Source: Enchytraeus crypticus
Taxonomy: Eukaryota; Annelida; Clitellata; Enchytraeida; Enchytraeidae
DNA length: 64,000 nt
Reading direction: 5' to 3'
Assembly: GCA_905160935.1 (NCBI GenBank)
Contig: CAJHZI010000508.1
Span: 477,001-541,000, forward strand
Positions 35,120 through 45,714 of the stretch are shown one piece after another (within the stretch, counting starts at the first letter, position 1; each line of letters begins with the position of its first letter). The notes beneath the pieces are model-generated. The model was not told the origin of the DNA. It saw only the letters and a program-made list of their open reading frames with translations, and made no database searches. A program made the position numbers and the translations under genes.

Positions 35120-35245
35120 TTTACTTTAAGGTGTAATTCTTAACCATTCGTGAAGGGGTTAACATAATCGTCGATGGAGTGCTCTCTGTTGAGAGTGAAA
35201 GAAGACTGTGAGTAGGAATATACTTGGAACGAGAGAGAGAGTGAG
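35120..35245 (+). repeat. Family H copy
   Basis: GAAGGGGTTAACATAATCG, GAGTGCTCTCTGTTGAGAG and GAGTAGGAATATACTTGGAA, then GAGAGAGAG. Related to 54190-54315. Confidence 0.6.
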
Positions 35246-35399
35246 AGAAAAAGAAAACTAACAAATTCTCAGCATTGTTTAAGCTTAGCCGAGTAGTTCA
35301 CTGTCTATTTCGTGACGCAACAGTTAGCGTTGTTGATAGTCGGCTTGAAATACTAGAGATGCTAATTTATTTAGATGTGGAATAAAATGTTGAATATTT

Positions 35400-35685
35400 A
35401 CAGATTTATTGATTGATAGATTGATCGCTTGATTTAGCGATTGATTAAACGATTTATTCATGGTTTTAGTGTTTGTTTATTAGAAAGACAGATCCATAAA
35501 TTGATTGATTGATAGATTGATTAAGTGATTGATTAAATGATTGATGGATTGAGTGAATGAGTTGATTGATTGATTGATTGATAGATTGATTGATTGAGTG
35601 AGTTAATGAGTGAGTGAGTGAGTTAATGAGTGAGTGAGTGATTGAGTGAATGAGTGAGTGAGTGAGTGAATGAGCTACCTATCTA
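35400..35685. repeat. (TTGA/TGAG)n tetranucleotide tract
   Basis: GATTGATTGATT runs passing into GAGTGAGTGAAT runs. Confidence 0.93.
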
Positions 35686-35689
35686 TTCA

Positions 35690-36170
35690 CCTGTGGCATT
35701 TTTCTAAATGACGTCACTCATTCAGCACAAAGTCAGCTCCACCTCTCACAATTGTCTCACTGACTTCTTTCTTTAGCTTCAGGTCTAATCAAGTTCCTCT
35801 ACCGCAGATAGCAAACTGAATTATTGATCACATTTTTCTTCAGTTAGTCTCTCACTAATGACGTAAACAATAAGCCTTTTTCTTGAGGATGCTTAACAAC
35901 GCTCTGTAGGTCAATTTTATTTTTTTAAATTAAAGTTTGCTTGCATGCAATTTATGTGTGTAAATTTAATTTGTTGGTTAAATGTGTAGCAAAACTTTGT
36001 AAACACATGCGGTTGTCATGTTTGTAACCATACAATCAGAAATAAAACTATCCTAACATAAATGTATCCATAATAATGGGCTGAACCGATAGCACGTCGA
36101 TAGTTAAGTACAATAAACTATTATACGTTAGAAACAACGTCAGAGACAAGCTCGTCTTGGAGAAAACCTT
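35690..36170. other. Intron 1 stretch without recognised elements
   Basis: No supported feature. Confidence 0.4.
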
Positions 36171-36177
36171 TTCGAAA

Positions 36178-36258
36178 GACAAAACCAAGTTTAACTTCAG
36201 TTTCCTGTTGAGAAAACGTCACTGAATGGGCGAACGTCGGATTTGAACCCTAGTGTTA
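36178..36258 (-). repeat. Degenerate SINE-A fragment
   Basis: TTTAACTTCAGTTTCCTGTT and GGCGAACGTCGGATTTGAAC. The head is missing. Confidence 0.55.
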
Positions 36259-36654
36259 AACAATTCTAATTACAACATAAAATTAAATCAATTTTTTTCT
36301 ACTCAACGGATGACGTACGATGCAAAAACCGTGGAACAACAATCAGACAATGCTAACACGCAGTGGCTTTAGGATATCAGGTAATTTCTTAAATAATAGC
36401 ATTGAAAACTTCTGCACAAAATATTTAAACTAATACAAATTGTAATTAATTAGCATCAGTTGAGCTGGCAGCATATGAGCAAAATGCTATCACATTGATA
36501 GGATAAGCTACTATGTTGCTGTACTATGCTACTAGGTTAATAGAATATGCTACCAGGTTGATAGGTTAGGTTAGCGGCACATGAAAAGTAAGCCTCTAAA
36601 CTAGAAAATAAACTGGGATGCAAAATTAGTTTCACAACCTGAATGACAATTGCA

Positions 36655-36922
36655 CTATTTTTAAGAGACCATTTCTATAGCTGTCTCATAACCAGTCTTC
36701 AAGACTGCTTTCCATTTTCCTGTCGAGTATTATTTAGTCACTTCTCTAAATAATCCTATCTTTGCTGTTGATAGTTCCAATTGGGATGAATCTGTCATAC
36801 ATGATTAACCTTTCTTGGGCTCTGTAGGATACCCATTTGTTCTGGACTGACAAAAGCTTAGTACCCAGGCCACTTGCTTGCGAAGCAAATACTTTAATCG
36901 TTACGGCATATCATCTCCTGCT
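36655..36922 (-). repeat. SINE-C copy, diverged
   Basis: TTTCTATAGCTGTCTCATAA, ATGATTAACCTTTCTTGGGC and TTTAATCGTTACGGCATATC follow the SINE-C order. Confidence 0.75.
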
Positions 36923-37139
36923 AATGTGGCTAAAATTAGAAACAAAATAAAAAACTCTAAAATTTTCATCAGCGATTGCTTATCGTAACGATAAATGTCA
37001 GCGCACTGTTGAGGAAAAGGCTGCTCTAAAATTCAGCTCTCCCTCTGTGTAGCATACTGAAGAGCAAATTAGTCATTCAATTTTCCATGAGTTATGAATA
37101 AGAAAGTGGCAAGTTAACTGGTCCAACTGAAAATTGGTG

Positions 37140-37325
37140 TGGCCGGATTTAGCGCACTTAATGGAGCGGGATTTAGCGCACTTAATGGAGCGGGATTTAG
37201 CGCACTTAATGGAGCGGGATTTAGCGCACTTAATGGAGCGGGATTTAGCGCACTTAATGGAGCGGGATTTAGCGCACTTAATGGAGCGGGATTTAGCGCA
37301 CTTAATGGAGCGGGATTTAGCGCCT
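37140..37325. repeat. 24-bp perfect minisatellite, seven units
   Basis: Unit ATTTAGCGCACTTAATGGAG plus CGGG, essentially without variants. It stays open in several frames (AHLMERDL, GFSALNGA). It shares GCGGGATTTAGCGCACT with the head of the 5S-SINE near 45.95 kb. Confidence 0.97.
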
Positions 37326-37854
37326 TGGTTTAGCTGCGTGTCAATGAACGAAGATAAGCAACGTTGAACTCAGTTAGTACATGGCTAGGGAATCATGAAT
37401 TTTACCAAATAAAAGCTGCAGCTTTCTGTTGAACAATTTTATCATTTTTCAATCTCATCGATTTTTTATTGATGTTTGCATTTGTTAATTAATTTTTGTG
37501 TTTCAAGACAATGACGGAAATTTTCTTACTAATTAATTGGTTCATTAATTAAGCGATTTATCGTGTATCAATCAGTTAATCCGTATAAAATACAAGCAGC
37601 CGCTTCGGATACTTTCCACGGTACTTAGAGAATATGCTGTCTAATGATAAAAGGTCTGTATGAAAAATATTAATGTGAAATTCGGCTTAAAAAAGAATGT
37701 AGCAGCTGGACCCCTGAAAGTCCCGAATATGGTCGACCAAATGACATCACATAAGGGAATCATTACTTCACATCCACTCACTGTCACTGTTATTTACAGA
37801 CACTTTCATGTGTCGGTAGGTAAAATTCTCATTTCTCTGACGCAACATCGACGA

Positions 37855-38466
37855 AATCCAGTGCTCGATCAGTTGCGGGTTTGTTTTCTCGATCAGTTGC
37901 AAGTTTGCTTTCTCGACCAATTGCAAGTTTATTTTCTCGACCAGTTGCAAGTTTGTTTTCTTGACCAGTTGCTGGTTTGCTTTCTCGATCAGTTGCAGGT
38001 TTGTTTTCTCGATCAGTTGATGGTTTGTTTTTCGACCAGTTGCGAGTTTGTTTTCTCGACCAGTTGCAAGTTTGTTTTCTCGACCAGTTGCGGGTTTGTT
38101 TTTTCGACCAGTTGCGGGTTTGTTTTTCGACCAGTTGCTGGTTTGTTTTTTCGACCAGTTGCGGGTTTGTTTTCTCGACCAGTTGCAAGTTTGTTTTCTC
38201 GACCAGTTGCTGGTTTGTTTTCTCGATCAGTTTCAGGTTTGTTTTCTCGACCAGTTGCTGGTTTGTTTTCTCGATCAGTTGCAAGTTTGTTTTCTCGACC
38301 GACCAGTTGCAAGTTTGTTTTCTCGACCAGTTGCAAGTTTGTTTTCTCGACCAGTTGCGGGTTTGTTTTTTCGACCAGTTGTGGGTTTGTTTTCTCGACC
38401 AGTTGCGGGCTTGTTTTCTCGACCAGTTGTGGGTTTGTTTTCTCGACCAGTTGCGGGCTTATTTTC
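37855..38466. repeat. 24-bp minisatellite, about 25 units
   Basis: Unit TTCTCGACCAGTTGCAAGTT plus TGTT, with occasional 23- and 28-bp units that shift frame. Frames up to 278 codons (FSTSCGFV, DQLQVCFL, ENKPATGR) are repeat translations. Confidence 0.96.
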
Positions 38467-38599
38467 GCCTTTTCGAGATACGAAACTGACATTTAACTCG
38501 TCTTTGGCTTTGTTAGTCTTTGCACCTGACATGCCGCACTTATTGACAGATTCAAGACTTAGTTTTTATTTTGCTGTTTTCGCTATTTATTCGTTCCTC

Positions 38600-38725
38600 T
38601 CATTGATTAGTAACCTTTGTCATTTGATAGCGCAATTGCAGATAGCGCGGATTTAAGAGTAACCGTCCAGCACCATGTGGTTTTGCTCATTGCTGTCAGC
38701 ACTCGATCGGTCTTCAAAAATATTC
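38600..38725 (-). repeat. 5S-SINE fragment lacking the 5S part
   Basis: GTAACCTTTGTCATTTGATA, GCGCGGATTTAAGAGTAACC and CACTCGATCGGTCTTCAAAA match the 3' part of the family near 45.75 kb. Confidence 0.7.
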
Positions 38726-38769
38726 GCCGCTTTTGAATGAATATTAGAATGAAGATAGAATGTCTCTAT

Positions 38770-38935
38770 ATCGCAGTGGTTAGAGACGTAAAATAACGTC
38801 ACAAAGTTTTAATGACAGATCCTTAGGTGATTTCAACATTCTTGGGTTAGATTCTCGACCACGCTGATCTGAGAGTAAAATCGCGGACATTCACAAGACT
38901 GGTTATATAGAAAATGGACCAAATTTTCTGACAAT
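38770..38935 (+). repeat. SINE-B copy, opposite orientation, diverged
   Basis: ATGACAGATCCTTAGGTGAT, GATTCTCGACCACGCTGATC and TGAGAGTAAAATCGCGGACA are the complement of the SINE-B copies at 6.4 and 48.8 kb. Confidence 0.75.
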
Positions 38936-38942
38936 TTTAAAA

Positions 38943-39075
38943 TGTAAAAGCTAACAAAGCTAATGTTACCGTCAGTTTCCTCACTCGAAAGAGATGTCAG
39001 TGACGGGCGAGCCCAGGATTTGAACCCCGTACATACTGATCCGCGGCCAAGTCTCTTACCGACTGGCTCCAGCCT
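38943..39075 (-). repeat. SINE-A copy
   Basis: Follows the SINE-B copy by about 10 bp: AAAAGCTAACAAAGCTAATG to CTTACCGACTGGCTCCAGCC (the GATGTCG of the head is deleted). Confidence 0.9.
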
Positions 39076-39094
39076 TAAAATTGACAGTGACATT

Positions 39095-39185
39095 AAAGCT
39101 GATAGATAGCAGCACGTCCCTGGCATTGCCCTATGGGAAGGAACTGGACGTTAAATCCTTATTGATATTATTGACAATTGATAGT
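39095..39185 (+). repeat. SINE-D tail
   Basis: CAGCACGTCCCTGGCATTGC, AACTGGACGTTAAATCCTTA, then TTGATA repeats. Confidence 0.65.
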
Positions 39186-39487
39186 TTATCGTTTCACCAT
39201 AATGCGTGTTTACTTATTTTTTTAAATAAAAACAAATGGTAATTTCGTCAAAACTCTCATTCTATTCCGCGTCTTGTGGCGCACGCTACTCGTCGATGAC
39301 CTGCATTCACAATATCATTACGATTATGAGGAAATACGGTCACGAGGTGGCGGCACTGGTCGTAATAGCGGTCATATAGAGGCAACGAGCCGACGCTTCA
39401 TAACCCACCAGGCGCTCGTAGGGGTTTATTACCAGGCGCACAGGGGGAGGGGAATCTGATAGAAAGAGTAGATTAGTAGAGGATTTT

Positions 39488-39640
39488 AAAAGCTGGTAAA
39501 GCTAATGTTAACGTCAGTTTCCTCACTCGAAAGCGATGTCAGTGACGGGCGAGCCAGGGTTTGAACCCCGCTCATATTGATCCGCGGTCGAATTTTATAC
39601 CGAAATCGCGACTGGCTCCAGTCAGTGGCGAGTTCGGTAT
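39488..39640 (-). repeat. SINE-A copy with fold-back 5' end
   Basis: A full minus copy ending GACTGGCTCCAG, directly followed by TCAGTGGCGAGTTCGGTATA, an inverted copy of its own head (17 bp, two mismatches). Confidence 0.88.
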
Positions 39641-39844
39641 ATGCTCATTTGGTTTACGCGCCGCGCATTTGACGCTAAACTTTTATTATTACTATTATTA
39701 TTTGGTTGTGGAGAGTTGATCGAGTTGTATGAGCGGTTTGGTCATCGACTGCGGTTCAGTAGGTGGGAGTTCAATGCCATGCAGTTCAGTGCTCACTTCG
39801 TCACTGACTTTCTTTGTCTTTGCTGACAGGAAAATTACGTTAAT

Positions 39845-39985
39845 GCGGCTTTTAAACGTAGAATTACGACAAGTAGGGTGATACTGTTGTCCATGACAAC
39901 ATCTAGCACTATTGAAACAAATTCAAGCCTGTGAGCAAGAAGAAGATCCAAAACGGTGCAAATTCCAAATCCAGTCCAAAAAAGA
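39845..39985 (-). repeat. SINE-F copy, inverted
   Basis: ATACTGTTGTCCATGACAAC, TAGCACTATTGAAACAAATT and AAAACGGTGCAAATTCCAAA are the complement of the family. Confidence 0.75.
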
Positions 39986-39989
39986 GCGA

Positions 39990-40850
39990 CTTTGGGCTCA
40001 GTTGCACTTTTCGATTGTACTGTCACAATTGATGCTGGTCAAATTGTTAACATTCGTGTTGATATATCAGCAGCAAGATAGTGCCTTAATTATCGCATTA
40101 TTTGGGCATATATATAGCAGATATATATCACATTTATGTGCTATATATCTGCATGCAGTGTCGTTTTAGACTGTTTTTAATTATCGGGCTTATAACTTAT
40201 TAATAAATATTTGTTCTCTTCACATCTTTTCGCAGGTCAAACGCTTCACTTTTATTTTTCATTCTGAATTTAACTAATTGCAGTGAACTATGCAGAATTA
40301 CATAAACCAATCAGATTACACTTTGCTGTGAAGATTATTTCGTAACGTATTCAGGTGAATGGCTTTTTGTTTTCATCTTCATTTACTCTTGCGTGGCTTT
40401 AATATGAATTAATGGTTGGCTTAATGGTTCACACTTTTGAAATGCTTTTAGCAGCTATTTATCGAAGGCCTTGCAATGAGCTATATGAGTTATGCTGCAG
40501 CCGGGCTGCCGTCAAATGAAAATTGAGGGGAGGGGGAGGGGGGGGTGGTGATAAAGTTACCCCTTCCGGTTTCTACTATATCTACCAAAAGACTACACTT
40601 TAGACTATACTGAAAATTAATTTAAATTAGTTAATGTAATTCAGTTTAATTAAATTAAATGTAAATTAAGACTAAAATTTTATTACATTCTTGAGAATGT
40701 TTGCTAAATTTGTATTACCTTTTATTGTAAATATTTTGTGAACTTGCTACAGGATTTAAATTTTCTTTTAGTTAAGCGATCGGTCTTCAAGTATTCAGTA
40801 AATTTCGAGAGGCGTTAGATAGAGTGAGAGATTGTCTCTTCCTAGTTACA
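39990..40850. other. Intron 1 stretch without recognised elements
   Basis: Contains a purine/G-rich run near 40530. No supported gene. Confidence 0.4.
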
Positions 40851-40854
40851 CCAC

Positions 40855-41037
40855 TGAAGAATGGAAAAGATTAGCTGGGCCCTAAACTTAAAAATGAAGT
40901 AGTCTTTAAGAAAGTGGGTACAGATGGACAGTTGAAAAATGCTATAAAATATAGGAATAAGAATTCGGTATGATACATTCTAAGGGAGAATAGTTTACTA
41001 AAAGATATCATAGAAGGCAGAATGGAAGGAAGGAGAA

Positions 41038-41078
<41 letters not shown>

Positions 41079-41235
41079 GAGAGGGAGGGAGAGAGAGAGA
41101 GACCGATATTAGGAATTGTAGATGACTTAAAGTTCCACTCATATGTGGACCTGAAGAGGAAAGCGGAAGGCAGAGAAGAGTAGAGACGCTGTATGCTGAC
41201 CTATCGTTAGGCAGTCCACTACGAGAGACTGTTCT
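40855..41235 (+). mobile_element. LINE-1 3' fragment with internal GA expansion
   Basis: GAAAAGATTAGCTGGGCCCT, GGTACAGATGGACAGTTGAA, CATAGAAGGCAGAATGGAAG, a GA run at 41038-41102, then TGATGACTTAAAGTTCC-type text and ACTCATATGTGGACCTGAAG. The GA run occupies the place of the GRGRPR codons. Confidence 0.82.
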
Positions 41236-41689
41236 ACCACTAATATTACATTTTAATTTCTCGAGGGTGTCTGCATTTGTTAATGATATATAGTTAGTAT
41301 TAGTTAAAGACTACTGATCCAGAGTCGGACACGCTATCAATATTGCACTGGCTGAGCCCAAACACGTCCATTTAACGTCTGCTTTGATACCTCTTGAGAT
41401 GTTGTCTTAGAATTCCCGACTAGGTTTCGAACATCGGACCACTGTATTCTGGCACGTACTCTGCTAATTCAGTTATCCAGATGCTGCATCGATTTTATGC
41501 AAAATTTTTCTTTACCATCTGATCTAGTCCATTCGCAGTTCCTGATAAGCTCTTTACGTGTTATTTTATTGTACTTATTTAATCTTTTTCTATTTACGAA
41601 TATTTATTTATCATGAAAATTTAAAGACGTGCTACTGAAGTATAGCAAAACAAATTACATGTAGCTCTACTGTATTAACTTAACACCTC

Positions 41690-41770
41690 GAGTATGGAGA
41701 CTACTGCCGGCCCAGGATTTGAACCTCGGCGACTTGAAGCCAGCCTAACGGCTCCTGCGTCATCCCAGCA
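41690..41770 (-). repeat. tRNA-like SINE head
   Basis: The minus strand has GCCGAGGTTCAAATCCTGGG (B-box match) and a TAGGCTGGCTTCAAGTCGCC-like segment upstream. No intact cloverleaf, so not called a tRNA gene. Confidence 0.4.
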
Positions 41771-41854
41771 AGGAAGTTGTGTTAATAATTGATGATTATG
41801 TTTTACATTGGCGATGACTGCTGAGTACGATAGCAAACCACTAGGAGCTCTTGT

Positions 41855-42172
41855 TGTGTTAGCCACTATGACATCACTGCTTGTTGTGTGAGCCACTATA
41901 ACGTCACTGCTTGTTGTGTGAGCCACTATGACATCACTGTTTGTTGTGTGAGCCACTATGACATCACTGCTTGTTATGTGAGCCACTCTGACATCACTGC
42001 TTGTTGTGTGAGCCACTATGACGTCACTGCTTGTTGTGTGAGCCACTATGACGTCACTGCTTGTTGTGTGAGCCACTATGACATCACTGCTTGTTGTGTG
42101 AGCCACTATGACATCACTGCTTGTTGTGTGAGCCACTATGACATCACTGCTTGTTGTTTGAGCCACCATGAC
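41855..42172. repeat. 30-bp minisatellite, left part
   Basis: About ten units of TGTTGTGTGAGCCACTATGA plus CATCACTGCT. Three units read TGACGTCA, the CRE octamer; most read TGACATCA. Open frames (SDVIVAHTT, CCVSHYDITA) are repeat translations. Confidence 0.95.
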
Positions 42173-42500
42173 ATCTACGACAGAACACAAGAAAAACCAT
42201 GGAGTGAATTAAAAAAATTCCAAAGACTCAGTTGGATAGGACATATGCTAAGATTGGATGAAAATACTCCAGTAAGAAAAGCTCTAAATTATAGAATAAC
42301 TAATAATAAAATGAAACTAGGTATGAGAAATAAATATACTTTAATTAAACAATATAATAAAGATATAGAACAAATAGATACTAAATATAACCTAACACAG
42401 AGTGATGTCTATGATCTTGCCCAGGACCGGTATATGTAGAGACAGAAGGTAAAAGGGGCTGCTCTAGTGTCCACAAAGTGAGGTTACGCAGAGAAAAGAA
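42173..42500 (+). mobile_element. LINE fragment splitting the 30-bp array
   Basis: The frame reads WSELKKFQRLSWIGHMLRLD, then ENTPVRKALNY and a Lys-rich end with DVYDLAQDRYM. This is the C-terminal 'WIGHVLRL...PARKAL...A.DR' region of an RTE/jockey-type ORF2, a different family from LINE-1. Truncated at both ends. Confidence 0.8.
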
Positions 42501-42502
42501 AA

Positions 42503-42645
42503 AGACTATGGCATCACGGCTTGTTATGTAAGCCACTATGACATCACGGCTTGTTGCATTAGCCCATATGACATCACTGATTGTTGTATACGCCATTATG
42601 AAATCACTGTTTGTTGTATAAGCCACTGTGATACCAGTGCTTGTG
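42503..42645. repeat. 30-bp minisatellite, right part, diverged
   Basis: Units resume after the LINE fragment (GCATCACGGCTTGTTATGTA, AGCCACTATGACATCACGGC) with more changes than on the left. Confidence 0.9.
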
Positions 42646-42664
42646 AAAGTGAAACGAAATCACA

Positions 42665-42850
42665 ACCAAAACTCTCTTTCTAGTGTTCTGCCAAACGGCA
42701 GGTCCAAGGTACATAATTATTCAAAAACAGAGTTTGCATTCATGCTCCATAAGGAGCACAAAATAGTTAAGAGAGATTGTCCCATCACAAAAGGATATAC
42801 CTAAAACATACCTTGTGTAGCCTTACCCATGGCAAATTATCGCCTCTTGG
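42665..42850 (-). repeat. Family H copy
   Basis: TTTCTAGTGTTCTGCCAAAC, GGCAGGTCCAAGGTACATAA and CATGCTCCATAAGGAGCACA. Pairs with the 15.1-kb copy. Confidence 0.65.
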
Positions 42851-42889
42851 GTGGTCTACCCCAGTTCTTGCTTAGTCGGCTTGTAGGCC

Positions 42890-43018
42890 TGTAGAAGTAC
42901 GGTATGTAGGCCTGTAGAGGTACGTCATGTAGGCCTGTAGAGGTACGTCATGTAGGCCTGTAGAGATACGTTATGTAGGCCTGTAGTGGTACTGCATGTA
43001 GGCCTGAAGAGATGCGAT
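42890..43018. repeat. 23-bp minisatellite
   Basis: Five to six units of ATGTAGGCCTGTAGAGGTAC plus GTC. Confidence 0.93.
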
Positions 43019-43392
43019 AAAAAAAGTATAATTAATGCTTGAGCATTTTAGAATCAGACGAGCAGAATGGTAGGCCTTGAAAGTTGAAGAAGAACGATGA
43101 TACGAAATCAATGTAGCCAATCACATAACACAAAGTACACCGTACTTTGAATGCTTAGTGCAAAGATTAAGAAAACGTGAGAGTGCATCAGTCTATAGGA
43201 TCCGCTGCGACAAAAACTAATTCAGCAAATTCCAGTCAAGGGGGGGGGAGAGATTTGGATAGGGATGCCAACTCAGATCTTCAGAATTGCCAATCTATAT
43301 CTATAATATCAATCTATAATATCGATTAGGTTCGACATTATAGTTACTAATATAATGTCAATTAGGATAGAGATAGAGAATGCCGTTTAGTA

Positions 43393-43397
<5 letters not shown>

Positions 43398-43459
<62 letters not shown>

Positions 43460-43462
43460 TGG
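43398..43462. repeat. (CT)n then (CTAT)n microsatellite
   Basis: A CT run passes into TATCTATCTATC. A second impure CT tract follows at 43575-43650. Confidence 0.93.
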
Positions 43463-43659
43463 TCTGTCTGTCTTTCTACTACTTAATCTACCTGACTTCA
43501 TATCTCAATAGAGCGGTACTGTAACACTATGCATAGAGTGACGCTTAATAAGTATTATAATATACTTGTTGATCGATTTCACTCTATCTCTCTTTATCTC
43601 TCTCTCTCACTCTCTCTCTCCCTCTCTCTGTAGCTCTCTCTATCCTATTGTCGCTCTCA

Positions 43660-44300
43660 GACTACTGACTAAGAGCAGGTCCATGTCATGAGTTCTTATC
43701 ATATGGAATTTTCGAGTGAGTTATGAAATCATCCAGTATCAATTGCTAAGATCTCCCGATATATCGACATAACAATTCATTCTGATAACTTACCTCCTCT
43801 GCCCCTTCCACCTCCACTTGAAATGGGTCTAGATTTGTCCCAGTCAGAGGTTAAAGGTAGGGGGACGCAGGAGTACTCATTTCCAGTAGCTTTCATTTTT
43901 CTGAAGTGCGTTCCACTGCTAGGGGCTCACATTTGATGTACCAGGGGACCTGTATAATATAAGGGGGCCCTAAAGAATTTGACAGGTCCACTAGCTCTCA
44001 ATTTCCAAATTAACCATTGGTCCGAGTCTTCTCTGCCTCTCCTCGACTTTCAGTGACGTAACTCTAATAAATCTTACACGGCGTAACCCGAATGGCAGAC
44101 AATTGTGTTAATGAACTTAAATAAATAAAGAAGCGACCAAGCGAGAGAGATGTGACCTGAATTAATTTCGAGGTGTAGATCGATTAGACGTAACAGTGTA
44201 TCAGTGTAGAATACATTATAATAGCAACAATCGATGCAACTGACTCTGATAGATTTGCTGCCGAAATTTGATAGTATTCTCTGAATTTAACAAAAATTAG
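43660..44300. other. Intron 1 stretch without recognised elements
   Basis: At 43665-43700 a LINE-1/family H 3' motif remnant (TGACTAAGAGCAGGTCCATG). Nothing else supported. Confidence 0.4.
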
Positions 44301-44302
44301 CT

Positions 44303-44575
44303 AAATAATAATAGTAACAATCTCTGACAATTTCTATGGCGGTGTCATGTCCGGTCTTCGATACCGCTTTACAGGTTCCTGGCAGGTTATTATAATCCTT
44401 CCCATGGTTAATCATAGCTTTGCTATTGATAGCGATAATCAGTTGCAAGCTCCGATACAAGATTAACCTTCCATGGGCCCAAGGGGATATCCATCATTAT
44501 TGACTGACCTGGGCTTTGAACCCAGGCCCATTGTATCCGAGGCGAATACTCTAACCGTTACGCCATATCCCCTTC
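44303..44575 (-). repeat. SINE-C copy, full length
   Basis: Close to 22400-22676. The minus strand begins GGGGATATGGCGTAACGGTT and has CCTGGGTTCAAAGCCCAGG. Confidence 0.9.
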
Positions 44576-44867
44576 CCAAAATACCCTATTGATGAGCGGT
44601 GATATGTCTGGCGTCTGACTGCTAGTTTTAATGATACCATTTTTGTTCGTATGGCTTCTTCGTACGGCGATTGAAATAAACCCTACATCTACTGGTCCGC
44701 TGTATAACAACTTGCCAACAAGCCACCGGTTCAGCTCAACCAACCTTTATGGTCGGTCACCTTTAAGTAGGCAAACAATCATCACCGTGTTTTTCCATCA
44801 GTTCAGTTGAGCATGGAAGTTATGCCAGATTGAATTCAGTCTGGTGGGCGCACAGAGCTCGTATAAT

Positions 44868-44926
44868 CATGATGATGACGACGATGATGATGATGATGAT
44901 GATCATCATCATCATCATCATCGTCG

Positions 44927-44961
<35 letters not shown>

Positions 44962-45095
44962 GTCGTCATCATCACCAGCATCCTTTAAATCCCAGTTTAA
45001 CCAGGGTCAGGATACGAATATATTTTCTACTATCATCTCTGTCTCACACCATATCATCAGTCAATCCATTATTTTTCATGTCCTTCTTCAGAACT
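44868..45095 (-). repeat. SINE-E copy with inverted GAT/CAT tail
   Basis: The tail changes polarity from GATGATGATGAT to CATCATCATCAT at about 44902. The body has CAGTTTAACCAGGGTCAGGA and TCACACCATATCATCAGTCA. Confidence 0.85.
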
Positions 45096-45312
45096 CGTGT
45101 GACGATAGTTAAAAATTTAAATTTAGATAAAAAACCGAAGCCAAGTCATTAACGCTTCTTTCGGTGTTCAGTGACGAATGTTGTGCTGCTGGAATTAGAA
45201 TCGATTATTACTCATACTTGAATCGTGCTCGTATTAATTGCAGAAGTTGAACTAGCAACCTCTAATTCTATAGCTCGGCACTCTAGCGATTGTTTCAACA
45301 AACATTAATGAT

Positions 45313-45425
45313 ACTGGCTGAAGCCAGTGACGAAGTCGGTAAAATACTCGACCGTGGATTCGTATATGGGGGTTCACATCCTGGGCTCTTTCGAGTGAGG
45401 AAGTTAACGTTAACCTTAGCTTTAT
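45313..45425 (+). repeat. SINE-A copy with small deletion
   Basis: CTGGCTGAAGCCAGTGACGA, GGGGGTTCACATCCTGGGCT, then TTCGAGTGAGGAAGTTAACG. About 22 bp between the two 3' blocks are missing. Confidence 0.88.
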
Positions 45426-45439
45426 ACCCATCTATTTGT

Positions 45440-45540
45440 ATCTGTTGAAAGCATAGCAGTGACGAACAAGCCTGAAAGCATAGCAGTGACGAACAACATT
45501 TGAATCATGAACCTACAGATCCGCAGTCAGAAACCTAAGC
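45440..45540 (-). repeat. Degenerate SINE-A-like segment with short duplication
   Basis: GAAAGCATAGCAGTGACGAA occurs twice, followed by ACATTTGAATCATGAACCTA and CAGATCCGCAGTCAGAAACC. Confidence 0.55.
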
Positions 45541-45714
45541 TAAGGTTCTCATGTGCTGTGTTATCATATAATTCCATAATCATTTTAGTGCCATGCCGAT
45601 TCATGCTAAATATTCCAAATACGCATACATATTAACCCATATATGTTTTTTATATTCGTATAGTTACACACATGACATACCGCATGTGTTTACATGGTTT
45701 CCTTTCTTAGTTGC

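Noticed and set aside
37660-38496. 278-codon open frame and overlapping frames on both strands
   Set aside because: Almost entirely the 24-bp minisatellite; frames on both strands stay open because the period is a multiple of three.
39274-39459. 61-codon frame with DLHSQYHYDYEEIRSRGGG
   Set aside because: Slightly GC-rich but no recognised product and no splice sites of note; chance is as likely.
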